64,000 nt of DNA from positions 12,338,001 to 12,402,000 of the forward strand of contig OZ199838.1 of NCBI GenBank assembly GCA_964304625.1. The letters run 5' to 3'. The first letter of the stretch is position 1. Each line of letters begins with the position of its first letter. This document shows positions 35,852-47,421 of this stretch, piece after piece. The DNA comes from Kudoa neothunni (taxonomy: Eukaryota; Cnidaria). The position numbers were made by a program, and so were the translations under genes. The notes beneath the pieces are model-generated. The model was not told the origin of the DNA. It did no database searches and worked only from the letters and a program-made list of their open reading frames with translations.

Positions 35852-36292
35852 CCTTGGCATGGTCAAATTTACTTCGCAAATTCGAATCGAAACGGGGTTT
35901 CCGGACCTTAGAATTGCTACGCAATACATAATTACTTCGCAATTTCATATTAATTTTTTTATTCTTAGATATTTTTACACATATTTTGCAAGATAATAAT
36001 GTAATTATTACTTAGCAATAACCAAATTTATAAACAAAAAATTAACGAGATATTGAGCTACTACGCAATAACGAGGCACAATTGTGCTTTGAAAAAAAAT
36101 TTCATTCAAAATCCAAAATACCCATAAGCAACATGGAATGCTTACGTTCGTGCCCTAAAAAATATTAAACTCATCTCAATTTCGGCAGAAATTTTGAATC
36201 GTCATTTTTTTCACGTTTCGAGCAATCCCACTCTGGAATACCTGTTTTTATTCAAAAACTGAAGGAACATCAGAGTATAATACAGGGTGGGG
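35852..36292. other. Spacer between two hAT elements
   Basis: No gene or repeat seen beyond the flanking elements. Confidence 0.4.
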
Positions 36293-39172
36293 AAACTTTT
36301 TTGGCCCGCGGGCTACACCCATAAAAAATAGTTTTTTGTACTGATAAAAGGTCAAAATGTTTTAAACCTCATTCTTTAACGATTACGTGTTTTTATTGAT
36401 TAAAATAAATTTGAATTTTTTCCTAAATATTTTTACTTATTACAACCCTAAGTATTACTTACACAGGAAGAAATTTCCAAAACGTATGAGCTTTTAAAAT
36501 CTCTTATTCCGAAAATTTGAAATAATTCGTCTTCTTAAAAACAACACAAAATATTCTAATTATAAAATTTTCCACAATAATTTAATAATGAGATTTTTCA
36601 TCCGGAAGCAAATAAAAACAAACATATTACTAAATAAAATAAACTAATGTGGTTTATAGAACTGGCGGCTATCATTAATAATTTTTTCAAAATCAGGTTT
36701 TAATGAACTTGTACTTATTCTCAAAATCGAGTGCAGATTAGAGTCTGTCATTATCGCTCTATTTTGAGACTTGTTTATTTTCATTACAGAGAACGTTTGC
36801 TCACATATGTATGTTGATACAAAAATAAAAAACATTCTTTTAGCAAACCTTCTCAAATTAGGGAACTTATCATTGTTGAGAGCAGAGTAAAAGCTAGTCA
36901 AATTGTTCGTTTCGAACATTTTTTAGGGAAATGTCAGCTTGCAGGCCTTTTAATTCTAACTGCAATTCATCTAGTGATGTTTCAATGTCACATGTAACGG
37001 GCGAACAGAGCAAAGTAAAATCACTTTCGATTAACCTAAAATCGGAAAATCTTCTGGCTAACTCTTCTTTTAACCCTATTAGCCGGGAACTATAGTTATC
37101 ACATATTGATTTTGGGGGATTTTGAACCTTCAATGTCGGAAAATTGGTAAAGTTTTGATTTTTAAATTGATTAGAAAATAGTTGAAGTTTTATTTGGAAG
37201 GATTTTACTTCCAAATATAACTCGTGAACAAATAGGCCTTTTCCATAGAATTTTGCATTCAAGTCATTTATCTTTTCCATTATATCTACAGCGAATACGA
37301 AATCACAAAACCATACATGATTTTTCATTTTATCAACAAAATCGCAACTAGTGTCCGTTATGTTTAAAAAGAGGGAATTTTCGGTTTTCACGACCCATAC
37401 TCTACTTAGGACTTTACCCATACTTAACCATCATACATTAGTGTAATAGAGTACATCGGTAAAATCAGACTCAGTGTCCTCTAAAAAGCTCCTAAATTGC
37501 CTATGTAGAAGAGCCCTTGATCTTATCACATTAACTGCACACTCTACACACTACAGAGTCCAAAACATGCTTAAATTTCAATGAAGATTTACACAAGCTT
37601 TCTTAGTGTATAATACAATGAAATGACATAATTTTGTGTGAGGGGAAATCTTCATTGATTTTATCAGTCATAAGTTTTATTAGCCCAGAGTGTTTTCCCG
37701 CGAGTGAAGGCGCTCCATCAGTAATGATACTGGTGAGTTTGTCCAAGCTTAAACCAGAAATGCTCCAACTATTCATAACGCTATCAAAAAAATCTTGTCC
37801 GGTTGTGGTATTCTTCAAAGATTCGAGTGATAAGAGCTCCTCGGGAATTTCGAAATTATGGTCAATTCTTTTTACAAAAATGAGTAATTCAGCGGTATCG
37901 GTAGCATCTGCACTTTCGTCCGAAGCAATAGAATAGTACTCAAAGCTCGAAAGTTTTGCGAACAAAATTTCATGTTCATTTTGAGAGGTATTTTCAATTC
38001 GTCGAACAATTGTTCTTCGTGATAGAAAAATAGCTTCAACTTTCGAGATGACTTCAGGGCACACAACATTAACAACATCCATAAAAAAACTCTTTAATAA
38101 ACTCCTCGTCCGAGAATGCCTTGTTATGTTTTGCAAATTTGTGGGAATGTATAAAGTTAGTCATCGCTGTATCTCGTTGTATGGATGTTTCTTTTGGCTT
38201 TTGCAAATGAATTTTGCTGGCGTTTTAAATTTTGTACCATGTCAGATGCCTTCTTTTTCAATTCTTCCTGCGACAGATTGCATCCATAATTGGAATGTTT
38301 GGTTTCATAATGGCGTTTCAAGTTGTATTCCTTGTACACAGTGATTGTATCACTGCAAATCAAACATACAGCCTTATAATTGATGCTGGTAAAAAAGCAC
38401 ATTTCAATCCACTCGTGATTGAAACTAGCCATCTCAACAAACTTTGTATATTAAAGAAAGTTTCGGCAAAAGTATAAAAGGGGTAACCGCTGTTTTTAAT
38501 GTTGTCTTTCGGCATATCTTTCGCCCTTTTTTAAGTGCGATGTGTTTTGTTAGTTTACATCATTTAATTATGGTAAATAAACAAATTTATCCCTATGTAC
38601 ATAAAATCTAAAATAATTTTAGTAGAAAAATGCTCATCGAAAAATAGATCCTTGAATAACGGTTAAACGAAGTATAAATTACGATTTTAAAAGTTGATAG
38701 AAAACAATTTGGAGTGAGCTTATATCACAATTAATTAGCACCTGAGACAAATAAGGGGAGATTTTTTAATTTTTATGACTGATGTTACCTATTAGTTTTT
38801 TGAGATCATTTTTAATATATATAGTCCTTATATCGATGATTCCTTTATAGCTCAAACGTAAAAGTTAATTTTTGGAAATTACATTGATATGAAACGATTT
38901 TTAATAAAATTATTTCTTATTTTTTTAATTATATTCTCTCTTAGAACGATTATTTATAACAATATTAGAATTTTTATACTTAATTCATTTAGACATGACG
39001 TTGTGATGAACTATTTTAAAACCATTAAATACAATGTACACTAAAGTCCTTCAAAACTAAAATAAGCATTTTAATTATGATAATTAAGTATATAAATTTA
39101 AATTTATTAGAAATAAAAAAAATTTTGGCGACTGGTATTGGAGTCTCGCGGGCCGTAGTTTTCCCACCCCTG
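36293..39172 (-). mobile_element. hAT transposon with broken transposase (2.9 kb)
   Basis: The left end reads CAGGGTGGGGAAACTTTTTTGG followed by CCCGCGGGC, and the right end in reverse reads CAGGGGTGGGAAAACTACGG then CCCGCGAG. These are matching hAT terminal repeats. The bases outside (GTATAATA and CGATAAGT) do not form a clean 8-bp duplication, so the flanks may have changed. The terminal sequence is related to that of the MITE at 35097 but not identical. Confidence 0.8.
36644..38432 (-). pseudogene. hAT transposase (ZBED/GTF2IRD2-like), broken
   Basis: On the minus strand the BED-type start reads VCLICSDTITVYKEYNLKRH then YETKHSNYG, followed by the RNaseH-like part (SSFEYYSIASDESADATD, TSIITDGAPSLAGKHSG, IMSFHCIIH), a helical insertion (SFQIKLQLFSNQF) and the C-terminal dimerisation block CEQTFSVMKINKSQNRA. 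The DES and TDGAP acidic residues are in place. At least three frame breaks (near 38150, 37600-37420 and 36910) show that this copy is dead. Similar proteins were domesticated in vertebrates, but here the flanking terminal repeats mark a plain transposon. Confidence 0.85.
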
Positions 39173-39286
39173 CGATAAGTTGATTCATGCAAAAATCAGG
39201 AAGTTTGGATGCGCGAAACAAGACGAATTCAGGGAGCTGGATACTCTCCCATTACCTAAGTTCTTATAATTTGTGTGACGTATTAA

Positions 39287-39535
39287 CCTTTCGAGGAAAA
39301 CCATAGGCTCCACGCGTCCACCTTAATATTATTTTGTTGTTAAGTTGGTTACATTTTGAATATTTTTGCCTTAACGTTTATCAATTTTATTACATTAATC
39401 GTTAAAATAATACTCTTTTAAGAAGTAGGTCAAATTCTGGCGAAAATACATAAAATATAACAAATTGATTAACAACATTAATTTTAAAAATAATAGAAAG
39501 GTGGAGGCGCGGAGTCCGAGGTTGTCTTCAAAGGG
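39287..39535. mobile_element. piggyBac-type MITE (249 bp)
   Basis: TTAA flanks both sides (39283-39286 and 39536-39539). The ends, about 38 bp, are inverted copies: CCTTTCGAGGAAAACCATAG on the left and, in reverse on the right, CCCTTTGAAGACAACCTCGG, both leading to a TCCACCTT block. The same terminus appears at 465 in the piggyBac-like copy on the left edge, which is likely the family that moves it. The core is AT-rich and non-coding. Confidence 0.82.
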
Positions 39536-39539
39536 TTAA

Positions 39540-40795
39540 TCGCATTAGCCAACTCGTCGATGAACCGACTAATCTAAAAGTTAATAACAATGTAGCACTT
39601 AGAGAACGTGTGCTATATTCAATTTAAATCCACAAACAAATATTAAAACTTTTTAGCGCTGATTAAACGTACAACAAAATGATAATTATCTCCGGAGAAT
39701 TAATACCTCGTTTGAATAACATGAGACTTTTTACCCGACCGTCCGGGCCTACGTAAGCAAAACTTCCTCAGAAAGCCTTTTATGTTCAAATAATAAACAT
39801 AATATCACAATTATATAGTTGAAGCGGCAACAGAAAATAAAAGTTATCTATAACCATCACTTTATTATATTTAAAGTCGCTTGATGGTATAATCTTATTA
39901 TTGTCAGCTCTAAGTTGTTTACAAAAAGTTAACACTACCAATTCACCATTTTATAGGCAATCAGACAACTCCGTTGAGTTTTTGTAGCTAGTTTTGTACT
40001 TTTTAAAGTAAAAAAGAATCTCAAATGGTCATGAAGAAGTCTGTATAAGGAGAAGATTTGTGCACACACACTGACTGACAAGCAAACGGACGCCACGGCT
40101 TTATGTAATAGGATAAATGGATATATGATAAATCTAAAATGTGAGTTATTTAATAAGTACCATATTATCTATCATTTTGAGAGAAAATCGAAGGCAATTT
40201 TTTACCCCAAAATTCATTGGAATATAATCATGCTATAAGTCTTCTGGTTATACATTTTTAGCCATAATATTTTATTATTGCATAATTCTTGTTTTTGAAG
40301 ATTGAAAAAGATCTCGCATCCAATAAAGGGAAAAACAATCAAGTATACAGCCTACAACTTCCTGCTGGGGTAAAAATTTGCTCCAAAATTATTAGAGGGT
40401 TAAACACGTAGGTTCTGGTATTTGATTGTCATTGTATCTTCATTTTTAAATAAAAGACAAACATAGTCGACAAATTATACGCTTCAACTCGTATTTCTTT
40501 AAATTAAAATATTATTTTGTTTCTTTAAATGGGAACACTTTTTTTATTTTGTTATACGAGCTAAACAATGTATAAGAAGTTTTGTCTGTTACAAGTACAG
40601 GTCCTAACCTCAAAATAAGGTTTAATGCTCTTTATTGGAGCAAACAAATATGACCTGCCTTATATTCGGGGAAAATTGTATATCATTTTGCAAAAAAAAT
40701 TGATTTCGTAATTTATATGAAAATCAATAGTACTTAATTATTTTAAATAAACAATTATTTCTATTCTTGTTATAATTAATTACGACTTCTATATT
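39540..40795. other. Intergenic stretch before the Kunitz gene
   Basis: No exon chain or repeat recognised on either strand. Confidence 0.4.
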
Positions 40796-42262
40796 TTATC
40801 CGCAATCACCAGCCTCATCTTCCTCCCCAACATTCCCGTCTTCCTTATAGACGTCCCCACATATTGCATGACACTGAGCACTTGTTTTAAAGTTGTTCGA
40901 GTTTCCATCATATCCTTGGTAGCAAAAAGATTTACATTTTTTATCACTTGAGCTATAATAGTATCTTTTTGCTTTAAAAGTCCCGCTAGTCCCTTCACCA
41001 CTTTTATCTAATTTGCACGTTTCTTCTATTTTTATTTCTTTCTTGTAACCACCTAAATACATTAAAAATAATTGAACATTATTCAAAAAGAGTTTTTAAA
41101 ACATTCTTTTAGAAATTTTAATATTTTATATAATGTAATGAAGTTCATACCCGCCCCGCAATAACTATGACACATTTCCATGGTGGGAAAACTATTCTTT
41201 GTATTATCGAAATCAGGGTTTGGAGCAGTGCCAGTTTCCATTATTTTACAGACATCAGTTGACTTATCGTAATAATATCTGGTTACAGTAGGTTCTCCAG
41301 TGGATGTTATAGCTGTTTGTGAGGGACCACTGTCACAAGCAGCGATCCTCTTATTTTCATTAGTTACGGTATCATTGTTTTTAGTAGTGTTTGGATATGC
41401 TAAAAAAATAAAATTCATAGAATTAAATAATTAGAATACGATAGCATTTTTTGACACACTCGGAAAATGAGTTAAATGTTCCCCTTGTATTCGAATCTAT
41501 TGAAACAGCGGCAAAAGCGCATTTATTGTTTTTGGTATCAGCAATAATGGCAGTGCTTGGATCTTTATCTTTAACATCGGGTCTTAATATGCAATCCAAA
41601 GAATTTGGCACCAGATATTTTTCTTTATTTTGAATATTATTGATTTTTGTATCATCAGCATTAGTGAGTCCTCCATTCTTTTTGTCTAATTTAAAGAACT
41701 TACTAATTTTTCCAATTCGGGTCAGTTAAGTTTACTTAAACAATATAAATAGCATTCATTTGCATCTTCATATCTATTAAAGCTACCACCACAGCCGTTA
41801 TAGTTGAACGCTTTGCATTCTGCAGTTGTTTGATCAAAGTAGTATTTTGGTGATGTTTGGGAATTTTTAATGCAATGTCCTGGGTGTTTTTGTTTTTTAC
41901 ATCCCTGAAGTTTTTCTCTTTGAGTCAGCTTACCTTGAAAGAATCTTAATATAGAAAATATTAGTTTATGACATACCGTGCATTTCGCAAAGTCCTTTGG
42001 ATGCAAAATTGTTATAATTCCCTTTGATACCTCGATATTCTAGAGGTTTACATTTAGCGTCATTGATGTCAATAAACCAACGGTCGATAACGTTATTCAT
42101 GCTTTTAACAACACCTATAGGCCAGTCTCCTTCATCTCTTTCGTAGGATGGTAAAATTGGATCTATTAAGAAGGTAGATTGTTTTCTTAAATGTGGTAAT
42201 TACCAGCTAGGCAATGAGATAAGGATATGATACATATTATTTTATAAAGCAGGAATCTCATT
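40796..42262 (-). CDS. Secreted multi-Kunitz-domain protein
   Basis: Exon 1 (start 42262) encodes a signal peptide, MRFLLYKIICIISLSHCLA, spliced to DPILPSYERDEGDW. Five Kunitz-like units follow. Unit 1 (about 42160-42010) keeps KC-KPLEYRG-YNNF-LC. Unit 2 (41905-41730) is a full Kunitz domain: GCKKQKHPGHC, KYYFDQTTAECKAFNYNGC, GGSFNRYEDANEC, YLYC. Units 3-5 (near 41600-41440, 41370-41140 and 41030-40860) keep C1, C3, C5 and C6 but lack the second and fourth cysteines. The residue after the second Cys in unit 2 (the usual P1 site) is Ile. Introns are short, GT-AG, all in frame. The tail is acidic (GNVGEEDEAGDCG). Kunitz domains inhibit serine proteases or serve as toxin and channel-binding scaffolds; most units here are unlikely to be classical inhibitors. 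Confidence 0.82.
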
Positions 42263-43191
42263 TTTCTTGATCTAATATTTGAAAAAATCTAAACGAAGAA
42301 TAGGAATCATATGATTTATGAATCAGCAATTGCTTTCAATGTATGAATTAGATTAGGATTAAGTTAATAAGTTTTATTTGTCATGTATATTATTGACTTA
42401 TTACGTTTCACATGTTTAATTAAATATACATTAAAAAATAATTAATAAGTATGAAAGTCGTTAATAAATACAATTTTACATATTTTTATCATCTAAAAAC
42501 GGTCAGTTAATCAAATTTTAACTCTGTATTAAAAAGGCTACATTTTAATATATAAAATAAATTAATCTAAGAAATATAAATAGAGGGAAAAATACAACAT
42601 TAAATACTTAAAGAAGGACTATTAGAACTGCACATTTCCAAAATTCAAGAATTTTAATAGTGTCCATCAAAATTTTGTTAAGAGATTATTTATAGTATCA
42701 CAGATATTTATCTACTAGCGCAAACTTCCCAGCTTCGCACGGGATTGGGAATATTTCATCATCGAAGCATGCGGTCGAAAAATAAAGAAATATAAGACTC
42801 TTGAATAGCCCACAGGAGAAATTAAATAAATATTTTTTTAATGTTACAATTTTAACGACTGTGATGGGCACTGTAAAAAGTTGAGATCATCTTAGAGAGA
42901 TAATGAAAGTAGAAAAATCGGAATAACTCGAAAACAACTTACGATAAATAATTTTTAGGCAATGACTATTGGCCCAGCAGATCAGTTTTACGATTGCGTA
43001 ATCTTATAAAAGTAAAATTAGGATTTTTATTTCCAAGTTGTTGAATTACAACGTTTACAAACATTTTTTTAATATTCGAGTCGCTCCAGTAGGGAATTGT
43101 TATCGGCACAGCGTGATTATTCATACGCAAGGAACAGCAACAAAAGTGGTGGAAGCAACCATGATGTTAACACTAACGAGAATAGTTTTTT
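42263..43191. other. Intergenic stretch upstream of the Kunitz gene and the second MULE
   Basis: No gene seen. Must contain the Kunitz promoter (right of 42262) and probably the left end of the MULE; I could not define its terminal repeat. Confidence 0.4.
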
Positions 43192-45965
43192 AACGTTGGT
43201 GATACATTTAGTAGCTTTGAAGAGTTAAAATTGAAAATCGAACAGTTGGATTTACGCGATAAATGTACGATGTTCATATTAGATTGCAAAATCATTGAGA
43301 ATGACCAAAAACGATGTCATCGAATATTAAATCCATTATTAATATATTATATATTATAAATAAAAATATTGGTGTATTTATGGCCGAAAAGAGATATATT
43401 GTTTTATTTAATTAAATATTTTTTCATTTAAGGTTCATTACTGCTTTGTCCCAAGAAATATTTTTATTTAGTTGTTAAATTATTTATTGATTTTATTACC
43501 TTAGAGAAAGCGATCAACTGACCAACGAAATACGAACTCTTATTATAAGGGATGCCCAGTGTTTTTAAGATTTCTAATTGACACCGATGGGAAAAAACTT
43601 GTGTTAAAATCGCTTAATTTATCGCACGACTCTCTTATTTTACCCTCAAAATTTTCGTCAAAGACAAAGAAAATAATGAAGAGATTATATATATATATAT
43701 ATATATTACACAGCTTGTTGAAGTCGACGGTAATTCAAAGGCTATCCAAGAAAAACTTTTTAGGGAGAATGGAAAATACGTTTCACTGAAAAAGCTAAAC
43801 ATTAAATATTCAATTAAGTCCCATTCAACCACACTTTATTGTTTGTTAACTCTAAAAAATAATCCTAATGTATTTATTGAAGTGTTAGAAGGTGAAATTA
43901 ATTTTAAGGGCCTTTTTTATCAAGATTTGGACATGAAAAAATGCCTGAAAGCTTACCCCGAAATAATATTTATTGACGCCACATAAATTATTAGACTGTA
44001 GGGATCCATTTTATTTTCTTGTGGTAATGGATGGAAGAGTAATGAGCGAGATTGTGGCAACATGAATCCTCACAGAAGAAACTGAGGAAATATTATCATG
44101 GTTTATTAAAACAATTAAAAAGCATAACCCAGTTATAAAAAACGAGACTAAAATTTTTATGACAGATAAAGACATGGTAGAGCAAAAAGTTTTATAAAAC
44201 ATATTTCCAAATATTAACATTCAATTATGTCTTTATCATGTCTTAAAAGCATTTAATTGTGAAAGCAAGGTCGAGAAAATGAACATTAATTCTAAGGAAA
44301 AAGAAATTTCACTCTTTTACCTTCAAAAAATCTCATACGCCAAAAATAATGATGAATATAATTCTATATACAAACAATTTAAGGATAACGTAGGAAAAAA
44401 CGTTTATCGTTATTTTAAAAATAATTGGCACACCATCAAAGATGAACGGATTATTGGTTTACGTAGATACGATGGAATCTTCTTAAATTTTACCAATAAT
44501 AGAATTGAAAGTGTCAATTCCAAAGTAAAACAAGTGATTCCATTGTTTTTCTCTTTTGAAGAATTTTTTAAGAAGTTTCTGGTTTGCATAAATACTTCAA
44601 GAATGGAGAATGATAATAAGACTGTTCAAGAAATTTTAAATATTCCTCAAAAATTCATTGATCCTGCTAAAATCGAGTATTATAATTTTTTAACCAAATA
44701 CCCATTTCAAATGGTTTCAATTGAATATTCTAAAGTTGTTCTATCGCTAGAAAACATCGATGACGAAACTTTTCCAGATGGTTTTAATGTGTCTTCTAAT
44801 GATAAATGTGGCTGTCCCTTCAAAATCAGCATGAATTTACCATGCTGCCACGTATTTACATACCGGAAGAAGTGTAATCTTCTACTTTTTGATAAATCTT
44901 TGTGTTCCAAGAGATGGACGAAAAAATACTTTATTGAAAATTCCAGGTTGCAAGAAAATGTTTGCGAAAAGAATGATGTCGACTTTGGAAGCGATTCGAT
45001 TAATTTCAGTTCTTTATCCAAGAATGTTCAATATTCAGAAAAGAAAAAATTTAATGAAGCTTCTAAGTTAATGAAAACCGTCGCTGCTAGAATCTCAGAA
45101 AAAACAGGTCCTGAATATAATTATTGGATAGATATGCCGAAACAGTTTGTGGAATGCGTTGAAAATAATGAAAAAATTGCGATAACAAGATTTAACGATA
45201 ATGACTACACGTGAGGTCTCAACAGCCTCAAGCAAAAATATCACTGTGTCTAAAAGAATTTATCTATATAATATAATGTAATATTAATTTTGATCCTTAT
45301 AGAGTCAGAATTACATCATTGTCCTATAAACGAAAGTCAACAAGAGTAAAACGGAATCCCTGATTAAATATTTATTCTAATTATAGAGAAAAATCATCTG
45401 AGATATCTGATGAAGATAATAAAATTTCAAGTAACACAACAGTTAATTATATTTTTGATTCAAAATGTAGAATTAATTTTGCCTTCAAAAATTAAATACA
45501 AGGACCGCCCTAAAGGTTCATCGACGACTGTAATTGGTAAAAAAAGATCTAAAGTTCACATGAGTTCGTTCACGAATTTAACTGAAGAGCAAAAAAATTC
45601 GAGCATATAAATATCTTAAATAATAAATAGCTATGCTGAGTTGGTTCATTGATAAAAACATTGCGATAAGAGTTATGGTTAATAAAGAAAAAATTGATGA
45701 AAAGGGTTTCGAGGTTTTTTCCAATAACGAAAGTGATGCAATTCTTGACCAAAGGGTTAAAATTGTTAAAATATTTCCTTATTTTACTGACGATGCCATT
45801 TATAATATTAAAAAGATTATAAAAACAAAAAAACTGTTGGCTATATGTGCAGTATCTGTAAAAGCACGATTGGGTTCATAGAACCATCTATAGGTTGTGA
45901 TATATGCTTAGAATGGAGTCATTTCAAATGTCGAAATATCAGTGTTGGCTCGTATTCTAAGTTTT
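43192..45965 (+). pseudogene. MULE transposase, ZSWIM type, with C-terminal PHD-like finger
   Basis: The chain opens NVGDTFSSFEELKLKIEQL, then GCPVFLRFLIDTDGKKLVL, then the core (PEIIFIDATKLLD, FLVVMDGRVMSEIVAT, ETKIFMTDKDMVEQKVL, FPNINIQLCLYHVLKAF). A 311-codon open frame (44279-45214) carries NRIESVNSKVKQ and the SWIM finger CGCPFKISMNLPCCHVF. Further on come KYKDRPKGSSTTVIGKK and LSWFIDKNIAIRV, and finally a finger: YMCSICKSTIGF, GCDICLEWSHFKC, ending SKF-stop-CRS where the family has a WFC. Breaks are few (near 43380, 43540, 44080, 44195, 45215-45450, 45870), so the copy is younger than the one at 28.7 kb but not intact. An (AT)n run sits at 43688-43707. Confidence 0.82.
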
Positions 45966-47421
45966 GATGTCGCAGCAAATATAAAAAGTTATTCAAGAAC
46001 AAATAAAAGAATAAAAGTTGTAAACTTGAAAAAAAAAATTTCTCCAACAAAAGAATAATCTTCAAAATTATTTACGATTTTTCCGGATACAAAACTTTTT
46101 ATTGTAAATACGAAGTGTCAAATTATATTATATTTTTAATTACGCGAATAATCGAATAAGTACTATTTCTTTTGTAAGCAACATTGGCTATTATAAGGTC
46201 GATTTGTTAAAATCTCCGTTTTTGAAATTAAATTCTATAATCTTAATCAGTTTCTATAATGATATTATATGTTTAAAACCGTGATGGCGATGAATGTGAT
46301 TTCAAATATAATCAACATTAAATAAGTTTCATGTTTAAGAATATACCAATATAATTAATATTTTTTCAAACTTGGACGGAGATATTTACTTACTCATTCG
46401 AAATAACGTCAATAGTTTAATTTATTCAAAAAGCAAGCATAATTTGAATATTTCGAGATAAATTTTGTCAAATTGCCTTACCGCTCGACTAAATTAACTT
46501 TCGTTTGTTATGCACTATGTAAATTAACTTATTAGTACGAATCAATCTATCGAAATTGAATATCAATAAATTATAAAACTGATATAAATAATTATTAATT
46601 ATTGCCCTAAATAGAATCAAATATATCTCAACTTTATTATTTTTAGATGCATTTTAAGGGTAAATATAACACATAGTTAAGTCATTGGAATATATAAATA
46701 CGATGTAAATATTTCTATAGAAAATTTAAGCCTTATTAATCCAATAATTTGTAAATAAGTTAGTTTATGTAAGAGTAGCATTTTTCACAAGTCTAATAAT
46801 GAAAATCTCGATTCTATCCGTGTCTAAATAGGTTTCTGAGTATTTTTTTTAATTAAACTTAATTGATAGATATACTTGCCGTTAAAATGCTGTTTAAAAT
46901 ATTAAATGTAATTTTATATCAACTTAAAGTAAATTTAAATAGTATGCGATGCTAATCTGCCGGATCAATAGACAGAGCCAATAGTCGCTTCCATGATGAA
47001 AAGGTAGTCTTAGAGCTCCCGTCACACTTGAAAAGACCAGGAGAAACATTTTTTGCGATAATTTTTTCATTTCGTTTCCGTTGGAAAACAAAATCCTTAC
47101 CCTAGGTTTATTAATCCTGGAGACAATCCGGCATAATAGTCGGGATATCTCATTACTTTTTAAAGTTAGGAAATAGAGGGAGGTTTTTAGTTCAATTTTT
47201 CTAAAAAGAATAGCTCGTTCATTTATTTAGCTACGCTCTCAAACAATGTTAATTATTTATGCCAAGGTCAGACAAAAAGCCCAAAATTATCGTCGACTAT
47301 AGCAAATCTAAAGGTGTGCGGATACGGTAGATAGAATCCCATCCACGACGAAAAAAGATGTATTTTATGCGCTCGATTCTCTGATATAAAAATAAAGAAC
47401 AAACATTCGAAAATTATTTGT
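45966..47421. other. AT-rich stretch between the MULE and Merlin elements
   Basis: No gene seen. A GC-richer patch near 46955-47150 has no open frame of note and was not identified. Confidence 0.4.

Noticed and set aside
35649-35948. 99-codon minus-strand frame
   Set aside because: It crosses the right end and target duplication of the hAT MITE and has no protein similarity; chance frame.
46955-47330. GC-richer patch resembling a structured RNA locus
   Set aside because: No recognisable snRNA, tRNA or rRNA motifs and no clear stem arrangement.
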